A stretch of DNA of 37,393 bases. Origin: Gnetum montanum (lineage: Eukaryota > Streptophyta > Gnetopsida > Gnetales > Gnetaceae). The notes under the pieces are model-generated. The model did not search any database. It saw nothing but the letters and a program-made list of their open reading frames with translations, and was not told the DNA's origin. This document shows positions 10,291-20,940 of this stretch, piece after piece (position 1 is the stretch's first letter; every line of letters begins with the position of its first letter). The translations under genes were made by a program, and so were the position numbers. The stretch spans positions 597,905 through 635,297 of the forward strand of contig MNCI01001903.1 in the NCBI GenBank assembly GCA_015680685.1, in the 5' to 3' direction.

Positions 10291-13190
10291 ATTTTTCTAT
10301 CATGAAACACTAGTGATGTTGGTGTTATTACAACATGAATGGATTCTTAATTAGCAAGGATGTCCTTGCCAACAGGGATGAAGATCAACATCTTAACTAG
10401 TGCTTCATGATGTGTAGTAGAAGTCATGACCAAGTCATACAGTTTCAAGGTTTTGTTCTTATATTTCAAAGACTACTTGACCTATTCTATTACACTTAGG
10501 AATTTTTTATCATTGACCATGGGCTTGTTACCTCGATTGTGCTTAACTTTCTCCATGCACCTCAAAATGTGTACTTTATGTTTTGGCTACTATTGTTATG
10601 ACTTCTCCTCTTTCCCCTTCCCTTGAGGCCTAGGTTCCTCCTGTGATGTATTGGTTGAAGTAGCCTAGGTTGTAAAGGTCATGGGGATGGATGATATGGG
10701 AGTGGGCTTTGGTGGGCCCACTTCTTTCCAACCCTTCGCCTACTTATTATTATTATTCTTGGCCTATTACATAGGCTTCTTTCACTGCTTAGTTGGATAC
10801 TTCTTGTTGTCTTTGTTTGGTTGTGAAGAAGGGGCTATTGCATTAGCTACCATGAAAGGTTGTTGTTTGGCTACATGGGTGGACATAGCTGTAGGAGGAG
10901 GAGGGATCCTAATGACAAAAGGCTCCTTGGGAGGGGTTGGTGATGATACCCTTACAAAAAAGAGGGTCCTTAAGCTAGTAGAAGCTAAAGGGACCCTTTT
11001 GTTGTAAGGAGAAACTGAAATCATGAAAGATTCTCTCGAAGGTCTTAGATCATGATTAATATTTAACATTGCTATGGTGTATAGCTTGTTATTGGCATTC
11101 AATGGGTCCTTGTACATGTGCATCAACTGATTCTAAGGTTGGACAAGGTTAGAAACATTAAGAAGTAACTCACCCCTATCTATCATCTTTTGTAGGTCAT
11201 CCTTCAGTGCAAGGTAGAAGTCAGTGTTGTGACATAGCAAGTAATGATAGTGAAAAAAGTGGTAAACCTTAAAATACCTAGGTACCTAAGGATCATTCTT
11301 GGTTACTCGAGTGGGATCCTTGGCTATTTCACATAGCCTCTCATGTCTCTTATGGGCATTTTCAATCATTTGCTTGTATTGGATTCTCCCACTCTTCAAT
11401 AGTTGATCTACCAGTTGAGATGGTTTCAAAGGTAGCTTAGTGTATTTTGTTTGTTTTTCAGCTTAAAGTTGGGTCTAGAAGTAGTCAATGTAGTGGCCTT
11501 AGATGTTGAACATTGGTTGTTATGGTTGTTAGCAGAGGCCTTAGGTTGATTGGTTCTTGGCCCCTGATTGATCATCATCTTTGTTTTTGGCTATAGTTGC
11601 CATCATCACATTGTTTTGTCTACTCCTCTCCTTGTCCTTTCATACATGTTGGTTTTTATAAGCCATGTAGGTAGGATTGTGACTAGCCTCCACCACATCC
11701 TCTATGTTCTTAGTTTGGGAGAAGGCCTAGCTTAGTGACCACAAGTTGAGATAGTATAGTTTTGACTTGATAAAATCATTAATCATCCCCTTGAGTATAG
11801 CCAAAAGGTAACTTTCAGCTATAGGTTCTAGTATCTCATTAATCAAACCATTCTATCATTGGATGAACTTCTACATCGGTTCAAGGGGGCCTTGCTTAAC
11901 CTTCATCAGCTAGTCAAGGTTGGTGTTAGACTTCAAGTTATACTTGAAGTAGTTAATAAATTACGAAATCAAGTCATCCAAAGAGGACATGGATTCTCTT
12001 GGCTAGGCACAGTACCAATTAAGGATCCTAGTTACTGTGTATGATCAAGCTTATAATAACAAGCACTTAGAGTGGAAGGTTATAAGATAAGAGTTGGGAT
12101 CACCTTCACTCTTGTACTTTGTAAACTATAGAATGGGGACACCATGGGGACTGTTAGAGGTGGAACCGTAGGACTAATGGGCTCATCTTGATAGAAGTCC
12201 ATAACTTTCATGGTCTAGGATTTAGAGGCCTTGAGCCTCTTCAACTCTTATGTAAGGTCTTGGATCATCTAAAAGGCTTGATTGAGGTCTTGAGGTGGCC
12301 CTGTCAATTGTGGGATCTACATGAAAGGCTATAGCATCCATCGGAAGGTCTATGGCCTCACTATTAGTTGCAAAATCGATGGAAGAAGATGTGTCATCGT
12401 GGTGGTCAGTGGTCCAAACAAAGACGTTTGTGCTAGTATCTAGGGCAAAAATGAGACAAAGGGGGTATGTGATCCATGGATTACTCGGAATCCCATGGTG
12501 TACCCCATCTAGGTAGGCAAATGGTTAATGGTTGTCACAACTACCAACGATGGTTGCATAGACTGAGGTTGGGTAATGAATGACATGGAGAAGGGAAAGG
12601 TTGTGGGCTATGGTACCGATTTTGTTTTGGATGCTACAATGATTAGCTTAGGCCAAAACATAGTAGGATAAGGGGGAGATGATGGTTAAGGGGCATACCT
12701 TGTGGAAGAGGCGAGGGGGGTTGAGATGGACAAGGTAGTTTTAAGAGTAGCTTGTTGGAGAAACCCACCTAAGACATTCTCATGTTAAGACTTGGTCTCA
12801 AACTCATCCTCTTCTTCTTGCTACTCATCTGAGCTAGCCTTTCTATCCTCTTCATCCATCTCAATTAGTTGAGATAGGATGCAAGTGTAAGTTTCTATTA
12901 AGGATATTTTGTCATATGGGGAAGGAATGTACTCCTTCCCATCTTAGTGATGAGTTTGTACTCCCTTTTGGCCTCTTCTTCCATCCTTGGAATCAACATG
13001 TCAACCTAAATCTTAGCACAAATGAAGTTATAGTGTTCTCCATTTATGACTAAGAAATTAGGACTTCACCCCCTAAGCCTTAAGGATTGCCTACATTCTA
13101 CTACAGTGGGGTCTTTGGGGTCAAAGACCCTCATGGCCTATTGGCTAGAAGGTGTCTCAGTGAAGTTAAAGGGTAACACAGTCAACTGGA
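10291..13190 (-). pseudogene. Ty3/gypsy Gag relic (retrotransposon gag domain)
   Basis: Minus-strand Gag running into the protease. From about 12020 to 11680 the frame shows WYCA, then SMSSLDDLISQFINYFKYN, LMKVKQGPLEPM, a tryptophan in the position of the usual RW, and LLAILKGMINDFI. This order (W-Y, LxxxFxxxF, LxxLKQGxxE, F-RW) is that of the Retrotrans_gag domain in Tat/Athila-type elements. Upstream (12980-12700) is an acidic, Glu/Asp/Ser-rich stretch; downstream (11640-10620) is a basic and Pro-rich region with Asn/Lys runs. Gag builds the virus-like particle. I count more than ten in-frame stops, mostly TAG or TAA at positions suggestive of CAG/CAA. The start codon is not identified; about 13190 is only the visible limit of coding character. 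Confidence 0.6.
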
Positions 13191-13384
13191 TGAACAACAT
13201 ATTGAAAATGTACTTTTAGCATTTTTTACTATTTTTAGTAAAAATGTAATAAGTGGGATAATACACTAACATAGTTGACAGAAAATGGAAAGGTAGTGGG
13301 AAATTGCTGTTGTGAAATACTGCATGGTAGATGATCATGTATTGTGCAATAGGCAAGCAATTTTCAACCAACTATGCTAAGTGG

Positions 13385-13690
13385 TGAAAATGGAAAAAAA
13401 GAGGTTTTCCCAATGAAAATTGGATTTTTAGATGGAAAAAGGATTTTGAAATGAAAAATGGCTTTTAAAATAGAATAAGGCTTTTCAGATGGATACTAGG
13501 TTATGAAATGAAATACATTTCTAGAAATGGAATATGTTTCCAAAATGGATTTTCTTTTTCAATAGAATGACAAATGGTTTTCGTAATGGGAAATGACTTC
13601 TAGAATGGAATATGTCTTCAAAGATGGAAAATGTTTTTAGAATGGAATATGGCTTTTGAAGTGGAATATGTTTTAGATTTGAACTAGCAG
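13385..13690. repeat. Minisatellite of ~20 bp AATGGAATATG-type units
   Basis: A run of degenerate units of the form AGAATGGAATATGGCTTTT, with variants AAATGGAAAATGTTTTTAG and AAATGAAAAATGGC, covers about 300 bp. It lies just outside the 5' limit of the minus-strand gag. Confidence 0.65.
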
Positions 13691-13699
13691 AAACATCCA

Positions 13700-14750
13700 A
13701 CTTGATTACCACAACTATGCTAAAGTATGTGGGAAAAGGTTTTGGGTAGCAATGGAATATGTTGGGAGGTTTTGGAGTTGGAAAATGGAATAGACTTGGT
13801 GTGTGAGAAAGGGGTTTATGGCCATGAATTTGGACAAAGGCCCTTTGTTTAGTGCCAGAAAACTATTGGACATGGAAAATTCGGTTGTTGGAACAGAAAT
13901 CGAAATATCCCATGCATCAGAATAGCAAAGGCCTTTGGAAATGAGATTCAAGGCATCCTAGATGATCTAGCCTATCACCCAGGGACTTATGAAAGTGTCA
14001 AAAGACCACATAAATGTATATGGACATGAAAACATAAACATAAATGAAAATGAAAATGTAAGTAGAAATGGAATTGCAGATCTAGGATGGAAAATGACAC
14101 AAAAATGAAAATGTGAAATCAAATTTGCATAACAATGAAATACTACTTTATTACAATAAAAAAAAAGTTGAAAGTTCAAGAAGTACAAATTTTGTGCTAA
14201 GTGCACGAGAAGTCTCTTGAAGGAGTTTGAAGTCCATTAGAACCTACGGTCTGCACTTGAAACTCCACAATCTAGATGCTTCCTAGCTCTAGTTTCTAGA
14301 AACTTTGCATTGGTTTCCATCGGTATCAGTAATTTGTGGTTATAGATTTGTGTTCCACCTTTGGTGCAATGGTATTATGTGGGAGTCACTATGCCCAATG
14401 TAGCTACTAGTTTCTACTACCAAATGGGTTGCAAGGTTGCAAAGGCTCTTAGTTGCAAAATGCTTTTTATGCTATGGAAAATGATAAAAATTGGGAACCA
14501 AAATAAAGTGTCTACATTGGGTTTATATAGGGTTGGAATTGCTTATTTTAGGGCTTGCACATCACTTTCATGATTACTGACAGTATGATGTCAATTTGTA
14601 GGTGGTAATAGTTACACCTTTCAACGTAGTTGCCATTGATAATAAGCCTAGAAGATACCATAGCCACTAAAGTCATCCATTTACTTTAAATAGTAAACAG
14701 ATTTTTGTGACTATGCTAACACCATCCCAACTATGCTAGCCTTGGTGGAC
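13700..14750. other. Non-coding, no gene seen; scattered dyad half-motifs
   Basis: No recognised coding sequence on either strand. It holds a purine-rich patch at 14025-14130 (ATGAAAATGAAAATG-type words) and an A-tract at 14156-14166. AACTATGCTA and GACTATGCTA words at 13713, 14707, 14729 and 14747 resemble half-motifs of the 1141-3570 array. If the minus-strand gag element is real, its 5' LTR should be in or beyond this area, but I could not define LTR ends. Confidence 0.4.
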
Positions 14751-14754
14751 TATG

Positions 14755-15060
14755 CTAAAGTTGTTGGGAAATGTTGGAGAATGTTGAAAATGTTGGAAAA
14801 TGTGGAAAATGTTGAAAATTTTGGAAAATGTGGAAAATGTTGGCAACCGCGGAAATTGCTAGAAACTGTGGGAAATGTTGGAAACCATGGCAAATGTGGA
14901 GATCATGGAAAATGTTATCTACATTGGCCATGCTACAACTGTTGAAGACTTGGGATGACTACGTTGGCCATTGCTAGGAAAATGGAAATGGTAATGAAAA
15001 TGGAAAATGTCACCATTTCCAAAAAATGAAAAATGCTACCAATTCCAAAATGGAAAATCC
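14755..15060. repeat. TTGGAAAATG minisatellite and related purine repeats
   Basis: 14755-14920 is built from short units GTTGGAAAATGTGGAAAAT with 9-12 bp periodicity and substitutions. 14965-15060 continues with GGAAATGGAAAATG words in both orientations (also CCATTTCC and CCAATTCC). More GACTACACTAGG-type dyad halves occur at 14957 and 15100-15175. Confidence 0.65.
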
Positions 15061-15400
15061 CATAAGTTCCAACGTTGCATCTACATTGGGTTTTGTGGTG
15101 ACTACACTAGGTTGGAAATGGAAAATCCCATCTATTCCATCTACACCTAGGGGTAAATGATTCTAGTGTAGTTGAGGGTATACCCCTAGAAAAAACCCCA
15201 TGAAAATGCTAATTTTGGCCATTACCAAGGCATTTTCAGCCTTGCCAAGCCCAAATATAAACATGAGATGCCTTTTTTCTACTTGGGAACTGAGGCAATA
15301 AAAACTTTTGAGGCATTTTTCAACCCCAAAAGCCAAAGTATAAAAGATTGTAGCTCATGGGACTACAAATCTTACATTTACAGTAAAATCATGCCTCAAG

Positions 15401-16325
15401 TTGGAAAATAAGGTTATAATTTGTAACATGAAATTTTGGTGGTGTTTTAAGTACAAGGTGTCCAAAGTGTTCTCTTTCAGTATTTTCTGTAAATGTAGAT
15501 GGTCTAGCCTTGATCATTTTTGCAAGCAAGCAATGAAAGTTTTGACATTAGTCAAAGGGCATACTAGTGCATATAAGTTCTTCTTTAGAGATGAGTATTT
15601 TTATTCAAAAATCTCCTTTGAGCTAAAGTCATTTATGCCTCATGAGTTCCCAAGCTGTGAAGAGGCATCATAGTTAGGGGTGAAGAGACATCATAGTTAG
15701 GGATTACACTTGAGACATTTGGATCAACCACCAGGAAATCAAATAGTAATGAGGTACAAAGCACTATAGTAATGTCTCATTAGCACAACAAAAATAACGT
15801 TCGGAAATCAAATGAGCAATTGGAAGGATTTAATGACAACACAGATGCAAGCTAGACAACAAAAATACCAAAATTGAAAAAGCATTCAAAAATTTTGCAA
15901 AGAATATGCCCACAGATAGAGAGAGTGTTCTTGAACTTGAAAAATATGTTAAGTAGATTGAGTCTAAGTTTTTAATTTCAGAAAATGAAAATGGTTTGGC
16001 AAGTAATAAAAGATTCTCAAGTTCGGATAGCCCTACTAAAAATTAATAACAAAAGCTTTCTACTCAAAAGTGTCGTAGAAAACTATTTATAGAAGGTAGA
16101 GACACAATCCATATTCAATGACTTGATTTTGAAAATCAAATTTATGGTTGTTAAGTGTAACAATGTAACATTTCTTATTTTTTATTTGGAGAATGTAATG
16201 AAGATAGCCAAGGTTACAACTGGAACTCATCTCCCTCACATTCAAATCTGTAGTAGAATGCCTAGGTTGCATGAAGGAGAGAAGTTTATGATGTTGGCTG
16301 CCTTTAGCCTTAGTTGGAGTGCATA
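15401..16325 (+). pseudogene. Unrecognised coding-like relic
   Basis: An open stretch at 15401-15673 contains AYKFFFRDEYFYSKISFELK and SFMPHEFPSCEEAS. A separate frame at 15905-16070 reads as a charged segment (SVLELEKYVK, IESKFLISENENGLASNKRF), and 16123-16325 is open again. Amino-acid composition in the first two is protein-like, but frames change, stops are frequent, and I recognise no domain. These may be parts of the same relic that continues at 17205 or 19182, or of unrelated elements. Confidence 0.25.
15657..15702 (+). repeat. 23 bp tandem duplication
   Basis: GTGAAGAGGCATCATAGTT plus GGG at 15657-15679 is repeated at 15680-15702 with a single G-to-A change. It looks like a simple local duplication. 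Confidence 0.85.
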
Positions 16326-16487
16326 ATTCTCTCTATGTTAGTAGTAAAGAGAATTCTCTATATGAGATGCTACAAATTTTGTCTCGAGTTATGTTATCTC
16401 ATATGGTAGCCCTATTATGTTTTTTAGTTATACCTTCTTGAACATTTGAATAGTAATTATAAAAGCCAAAATGATTTAAAGAAGTTT

Positions 16488-16556
16488 CGATCTACTGGTG
16501 TCTCAATCTACACATATTTGGTTCAATCTACACATATCTTGTCCTATCTACATTGT
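16488..16556 (+). repeat. 20 bp tandem repeat (CAATCTACACATAT)
   Basis: Two near-identical units CAATCTACACATATTTGGTT and CAATCTACACATATCTTGTC are adjacent, with more degenerate units on each side (GATCTACTGGTG and CTATCTACATTG). Confidence 0.75.
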
Positions 16557-16659
16557 TCCACTTATTCATATCAAGTTACTGTTATCCTGAGATGTCATGT
16601 AGGATAATCTAACCGCGAAATTTTTCTGATCTACATATGTTTGCAATTAATTCCTCAAC

Positions 16660-17150
16660 TTCTACGCATCACACATTATTCACATACTAAGACTATGATC
16701 TGCTATGATCCACATCTTATGTTAGTCATTTAGTTTAACCAGAAATAGAAACTCGGTCTTGACAGTGTGAGCTCTTGCCACATGTTTGTATGGAATTTCG
16801 GTTCGTACTAATTCATGAGATCCGCAGAACAAATTGGGTTTTGCAAGTCGCACATTGTTGACATTCTAATAGTGCAATCTCCTATGATTCGCATCTTATT
16901 GCTGCTCGCATTTTTGCATGAAACTATTGTTCCCATTATATCATGGGATATGCGCTACAAACTAGAAATTGCAGCAACTCGCACAATGTTGTCATTTTAA
17001 GCCTGCGATTTGCATAGTTTTTGACTCATAGAATAACCAAAAATAGAAACTTGATCTTCACAGTGTGAGCCCTTACCGCTCGCATTTTAGTGTGGAACTG
17101 CGAATCCCATAATTAACTGCGTCCTGCATATTAATGCTGTAAACTGTGAG
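16660..17150. repeat. Degenerate repeat block rich in TCGCA/GCGA words (left arm)
   Basis: A segment at 16733-16826 (ACCAGAAATAGAAACTCGG, ACAGTGTGAGC ... CCGCA) recurs at 17034-17128 (ACCAAAAATAGAAACTTGA, ACAGTGTGAGC ... CCTGCA), a period of about 300 bp. A related shorter unit lies between them, near 16850 (TCGCACATTGTTGACATT versus TCGCACAATGTTGTCATT at 16979). Short CpG-containing words (CTCGCA, TGCGAT, CCGCA) stand out against the AT-rich surroundings. The organisation resembles the subterminal repeats of some DNA transposons. Confidence 0.5.
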
Positions 17151-17204
17151 TTGAATGCGAACAGCAGTAGGTTGCATCATGCCAAAATATCAAAAAATAA
17201 AAAT

Positions 17205-17579
17205 ATGGCTGTTGCAAAGAAAATGACACATTCCAATCGTGCAGCAAACCATAACAAAGAAGAGCACACCGAGAAGGGCAACGCCGTTACAGTTAGTAGC
17301 AAGAGACAACAAGATTCAAAGGCAGTAACGTCAATGACAAGCTCGGTATGTACATTTGCACCCATTTTTTGCACTGTTGTTCTTGTTTTGACGTGATAGG
17401 ATTTTTTGTGATGAATTGCGAAAAAATATTCAATTTTTCAAATTTCGATTTGTTCCATTTCTGCAACTTGTCGACTATTTTAGTTCTGGAACTCACTACC
17501 ACAATGGCACGAGGTGTGTCATGAGGATATTAAGCTAGAATATGATGGGGATGCACCCTTGTCAACAGTCTGCCATTAA
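17205..17579 (+). pseudogene. Two-exon coding relic with lysine-rich N-terminus
   Basis: ATG at 17205 opens a 47-residue exon beginning MAVAKKMTHSNRAANHNKEE and ending SMTSS, basic and hydrophilic. It ends exactly at a donor GTATGT (17346). A 138 bp intron ends TATTTTAG (17483). The next exon continues in phase 0 with FWNSLPQWHEVCHEDIKLEY and runs 31 codons to TAA at 17577, in a context compatible with decayed CAA. A clean donor, a clean acceptor and an open frame across the junction argue for a once-real gene. The second exon (WNSLPQWHEVCHED) resembles the small W-rich segments near the N-termini of some plant transposase-associated proteins, but I cannot name the family. It may be the 5' part of the relic at 19182-20627. 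Confidence 0.4.
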
Positions 17580-17833
17580 GCATTGTTGGTCTTTTAATCA
17601 AATTGATAAATTTTACCTACGTAAAACCAAAGCAAATGAAATAGAAAGTAAATTCTTCATTTGTTTCCTTTTAGAATTTCAGGGTGATTTCCTCACATAA
17701 CTTCGCAATTAGGTTTTAAAGATGATTTAGTAATGGATCTCTTAGAAATGTGATTTAACATCAATTAGCAAAGATATTTTTCTAAAGATATAGAAATTTT
17801 CAGGTTTATTATAGTAGGCACTAAATCATAGTA

Positions 17834-18897
17834 GTTTGAGTGTAGCATAGTTATGCTTTTTTTCATTTACTAATTTTTTTGGGAGCATTAAACATATGAT
17901 AATGATACAATTATGTTATTTGCCTTGAAGTTGTTCTCTTATTTTCTATTAATTTATGTCATTTCCATTTGCTTATTTATATTCCTCCTATAAAACTTGG
18001 GTTTTTCTAGTTGAGGTTGTTCCAAGACTTTTAATTCATTAAGTAGGGATATTTCAAGATGGTGAGTGCTACTAAGTACATTGAAGAAATACAAAAGTTC
18101 AATGGAAATAACTACAATCTTTGGAAGCATGCATCATTGGACTTAAGCCAAAGAACATGATTATTGAAGACTAGAATCAGTTATATTCATACTTAAGCCT
18201 ATCTTGTGGTATGTCTTGAGTGGTCTTTCTAAGTTTTATTTGAAGGAATTGGAGGTTGATCTTGCTGCTATTGTTCTAAGCTATTTGTGGCTCATTTTGG
18301 AGATGGTTGAAGCTTATTCCAAGGACTATCTCTCTTTGTTCTTCCTGTAGGCATTGGTTGCACCTTGTGCTTGCTGTTCTAACCTACTTCTTGAGGTTGG
18401 TGGCTAGGCAAAAATCTAACCTAATTCTTGAAGTTGCAATAACCCAGGCCTAAATTGGTTTTCTCCAAGTTGATCCAATCCTAGAAGTGTGTATTCCAAA
18501 TCTTTGTTGTACATAGATTATCAATGATTGTTAGTTGTTTGGCTTGGACAAGTGAGGATCATATTGTAAGGGCATGTGTGATTTTTTGTGAGTTGTGAGT
18601 CATGCATTTGATTTTTTTGATATAAATGAATTAGGCAAGTAAGTTTGCAATTTCTTTGTGTCATATGCACTTGGTATTTCATGTTTTTATGCACTTGTGT
18701 CATATGCACTCGGTTAGTAAATTTTTTTAAAAAATCATTATGTATACTTAAGATACAAGTAGATTTTTCTCATATTTTTCTAGAAGGATGGGAATCTGCT
18801 AGTTTCTCTTGGAAAGCTAAGTTTGAGTGTAGGCATAGTTATGCTTTTGTTCATTTACTAATTTTTTTGTGAGCATTAAACATATGATAATGATACA
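17834..18897 (+). mobile_element. Possible small LTR-type fragment bounded by 77 bp direct repeats
   Basis: 17834-17909 and 18821-18897 are near-identical (GTTTGAGTGTAGCATAGTTA ... AACATATGATAATGATACA), offset 987 bp. A copia-like Gag start lies between them at 18059. This fits a short LTR-type element whose LTRs include these repeats, but no PBS, purine tract, LTR ends or target duplication could be fixed. A simple segmental duplication is the alternative. 18200-18800 between the repeats holds no recognised gene. Confidence 0.35.
18059..18160 (+). pseudogene. Copia-like Gag N-terminus, fragment
   Basis: ATG at 18059 opens 33 codons containing YIEEIQKFNGNNYNLWKHAS. The F-x-G-x-N-Y-x-x-W-K pattern is the hallmark start of Ty1/copia Gag in plants (DUF4219/UBN2-type). 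The frame ends at TGA 18158-18160, and no further Gag, protease or RT could be followed downstream. It is therefore a short relic. Confidence 0.5.
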
Positions 18898-18937
18898 TAA
18901 GAATACATTTCATTGGAGATTTATTGTTTTTAACAAT

Positions 18938-19113
18938 GTCCAAGGATCTACCGTGTTCTCACTAAGTTATGAAATAAAGGATTAAGGTAATGGCTAGTTT
19001 GATAACTTTGATTTAATCCTTTTATATAATCAAGAATTTCCAAGAATCTAGTGTGTTCTCACTAAAGTTATGCATTAAAGGGTTAAGGTAATGGCTAGGT
19101 TGACAACTTTGAT
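18938..19113 (+). repeat. Tandem duplication, ~100 bp unit
   Basis: TCCAAGGATCTACCGTGTTC ... GGTAATGGCTAGTTTGATAA (18938-19014) is repeated as TCCAAGAATCTAGTGTGTTC ... GGTAATGGCTAGGTTGACAA (19038-19113), with scattered substitutions. Confidence 0.75.
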
Positions 19114-19181
19114 AGATAATGCTTTTTTAGATGATTTTTAGGTTTTAAAATTTTTAATGCTATGTATTTTGTCTTCATAGA

Positions 19182-20627
19182 GAGGTAGTTCATAAGCAAA
19201 CCACTGAAGAAAGTCTAGTAGACTGCAACAACAAGAAAAAAGGAGGCAAACACAAGATCAACAATAGCTTGGCTCCCAAGCTATTACATGAGATGCTCAA
19301 AGAGAGTAGGACAAATATCATTGGGCTCATGAGCAGCAAGCATGAGAGGAATGCTAGCATCAGGAGGCTTAGTTTAGATCAACCTCGATACAAGGTCCTA
19401 AGGACTTTAGTGCATTGATGCAGCTAGTATGGCCCGAGATACATGCCAAGCTAATTCATCATTGCCTTGGCTTCATCATGAGTGGTGGGATTGAATATTA
19501 TGAAGAGTAATCACATCACTTTTACGTGTCATATGTTCAAGGTGCAACATCATTTGTGGTTGTTCACATAGGTGATTCTAGGTTTTTATTAATAGAGAAG
19601 ATCCTACGGGATGCACTAGAAATGGGTGTTGGTACACACAAAGAATTTTTCACTACTACATCTTCAAATAAAAAAATACAAATGCTTACTATGGTTCCTA
19701 AGATGGAGTCAAATGAGACTAGTTGGCCTTACAAGAACTTCACCCCCGAACGAAGAGTTCTTATGAGGGCTATTCACACCAATCTCCTTTTTGTCACTCA
19801 TCATACACATGTGATGTCTTTTGCATTGATGGTCCTACTTAACTTGGAAGGAGACTATTCTCTTAACTACTTGCACATTTTACTCAAGAGGATAAAAATC
19901 CTTACCAAGGCTGCATCAAAAATTCCATTTCCATCAGTTACATCTACTCTTTTTAGGAATTGCAAATTCCACCTCCTAATGATGATGCAAAGGATGTGTA
20001 GGTGTTTAATGAGGATTAGTTTCCTTATTTGGGATGTGCATTTTATACTCATCGAGTCCCTAAGACTTGTTTTAATGATCTAGTATGGCTTCCTAGTCCC
20101 TGAGTACCAGAGGATGATGGCAAGGCTAGATGGGATGAGTACTCTGGTGAAGGTGATCAACCTCATGTTATCCGTGTTCATCCACTGCAGCAGCAGCAAT
20201 TTTGAGATGGGACTACCATTTTTCAATTCTTGAAGGTCATGAAGGCTAGGATAACAACACACATAGATGGTCTTTGTATGAGAATTGATGCATTTGAGTA
20301 TTAGATGCATCAATGCGTTGACCATTTGGAGAGGAGATAGACCTATCTTACCATCAAGTATGAAATAATAGCTAAATATACATTTCAGTAGTTGAGGGAA
20401 TTGCATAGAGACATTGATTCATGGGAGCTAGTGGATGACATTCCTAATCTTAAGTTGATGGGCATGGCTACATCGGAGCCCATAGTAGAGGTAGTACATC
20501 AAGTATGGCTCAGATGGCAAATAACCCTATTGAGCAAGTTGATGACACAATGACCAAGGATGATATCATTGACACTAGAGCTACAAAAGCAATGGAGGAA
20601 GATACCCATGTGGAGGGTGCTCAATAG
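19182..20627 (+). pseudogene. Plant transposon-protein-like relic with C-terminal coiled coil
   Basis: After a candidate acceptor (GTCTTCATAG, ending 19180) an open basic segment (EVVHKQTTEESLVDCNNKKK ... HEMLKESRTNIIGLM) runs to about 19395. After a frame change comes the main part: KDFSALMQLVWPEIHAKLIH and YVQGATSFVVVHIGDSRFLL, then FTPERRVLMRAIHTNLLFVT and HHTHVMSFALM. A second frame change near 19835-19950 leads to QIPPPNDDAKDV, FPYLGCAFYTHRVPKTCFND and a Gln-rich, helical tail (about 20190-20440). The R-x-L-M-x-x-I-H-x-N-L-L ... FALM pattern resembles the plant 'putative transposon protein' domain (Transposase_32 type). I give that as a weak match from memory. Stops (TAG in 'GAA GAG TAA' and 'CCT AGT CCC TGA' contexts) make it non-functional. 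Confidence 0.4.
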
Positions 20628-20940
20628 AGTCATTGTTGACTCTTTTTTTGTTTTTTGTTTTTTTTTTTTAAACCATGTACATTGTTATGGTTTTTAACAT
20701 AATCAATAGGGTCTTGATTGACTCTTTGCCATGCTTTTTTGTCATTTGGTGCATCATTTCTGTATAGAACAATTTGGTACATGGTAATTAAAGTTGAACA
20801 GTTCGACCATTTTTGCATTACCTAATATTTATTTTTTCTAATTGCAATCATTTTAAAGATGTCATAAACAATGAAATTACTTTATCATAACTAAATAAAA
20901 GGTTTTCTATATTACTCATTTATAAATTTTGGAGAACAAT
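20628..20940. other. AT-rich, no gene seen
   Basis: Contains a T-rich tract at 20641-20672 and AT-rich sequence with no coding character on either strand. Confidence 0.5.
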
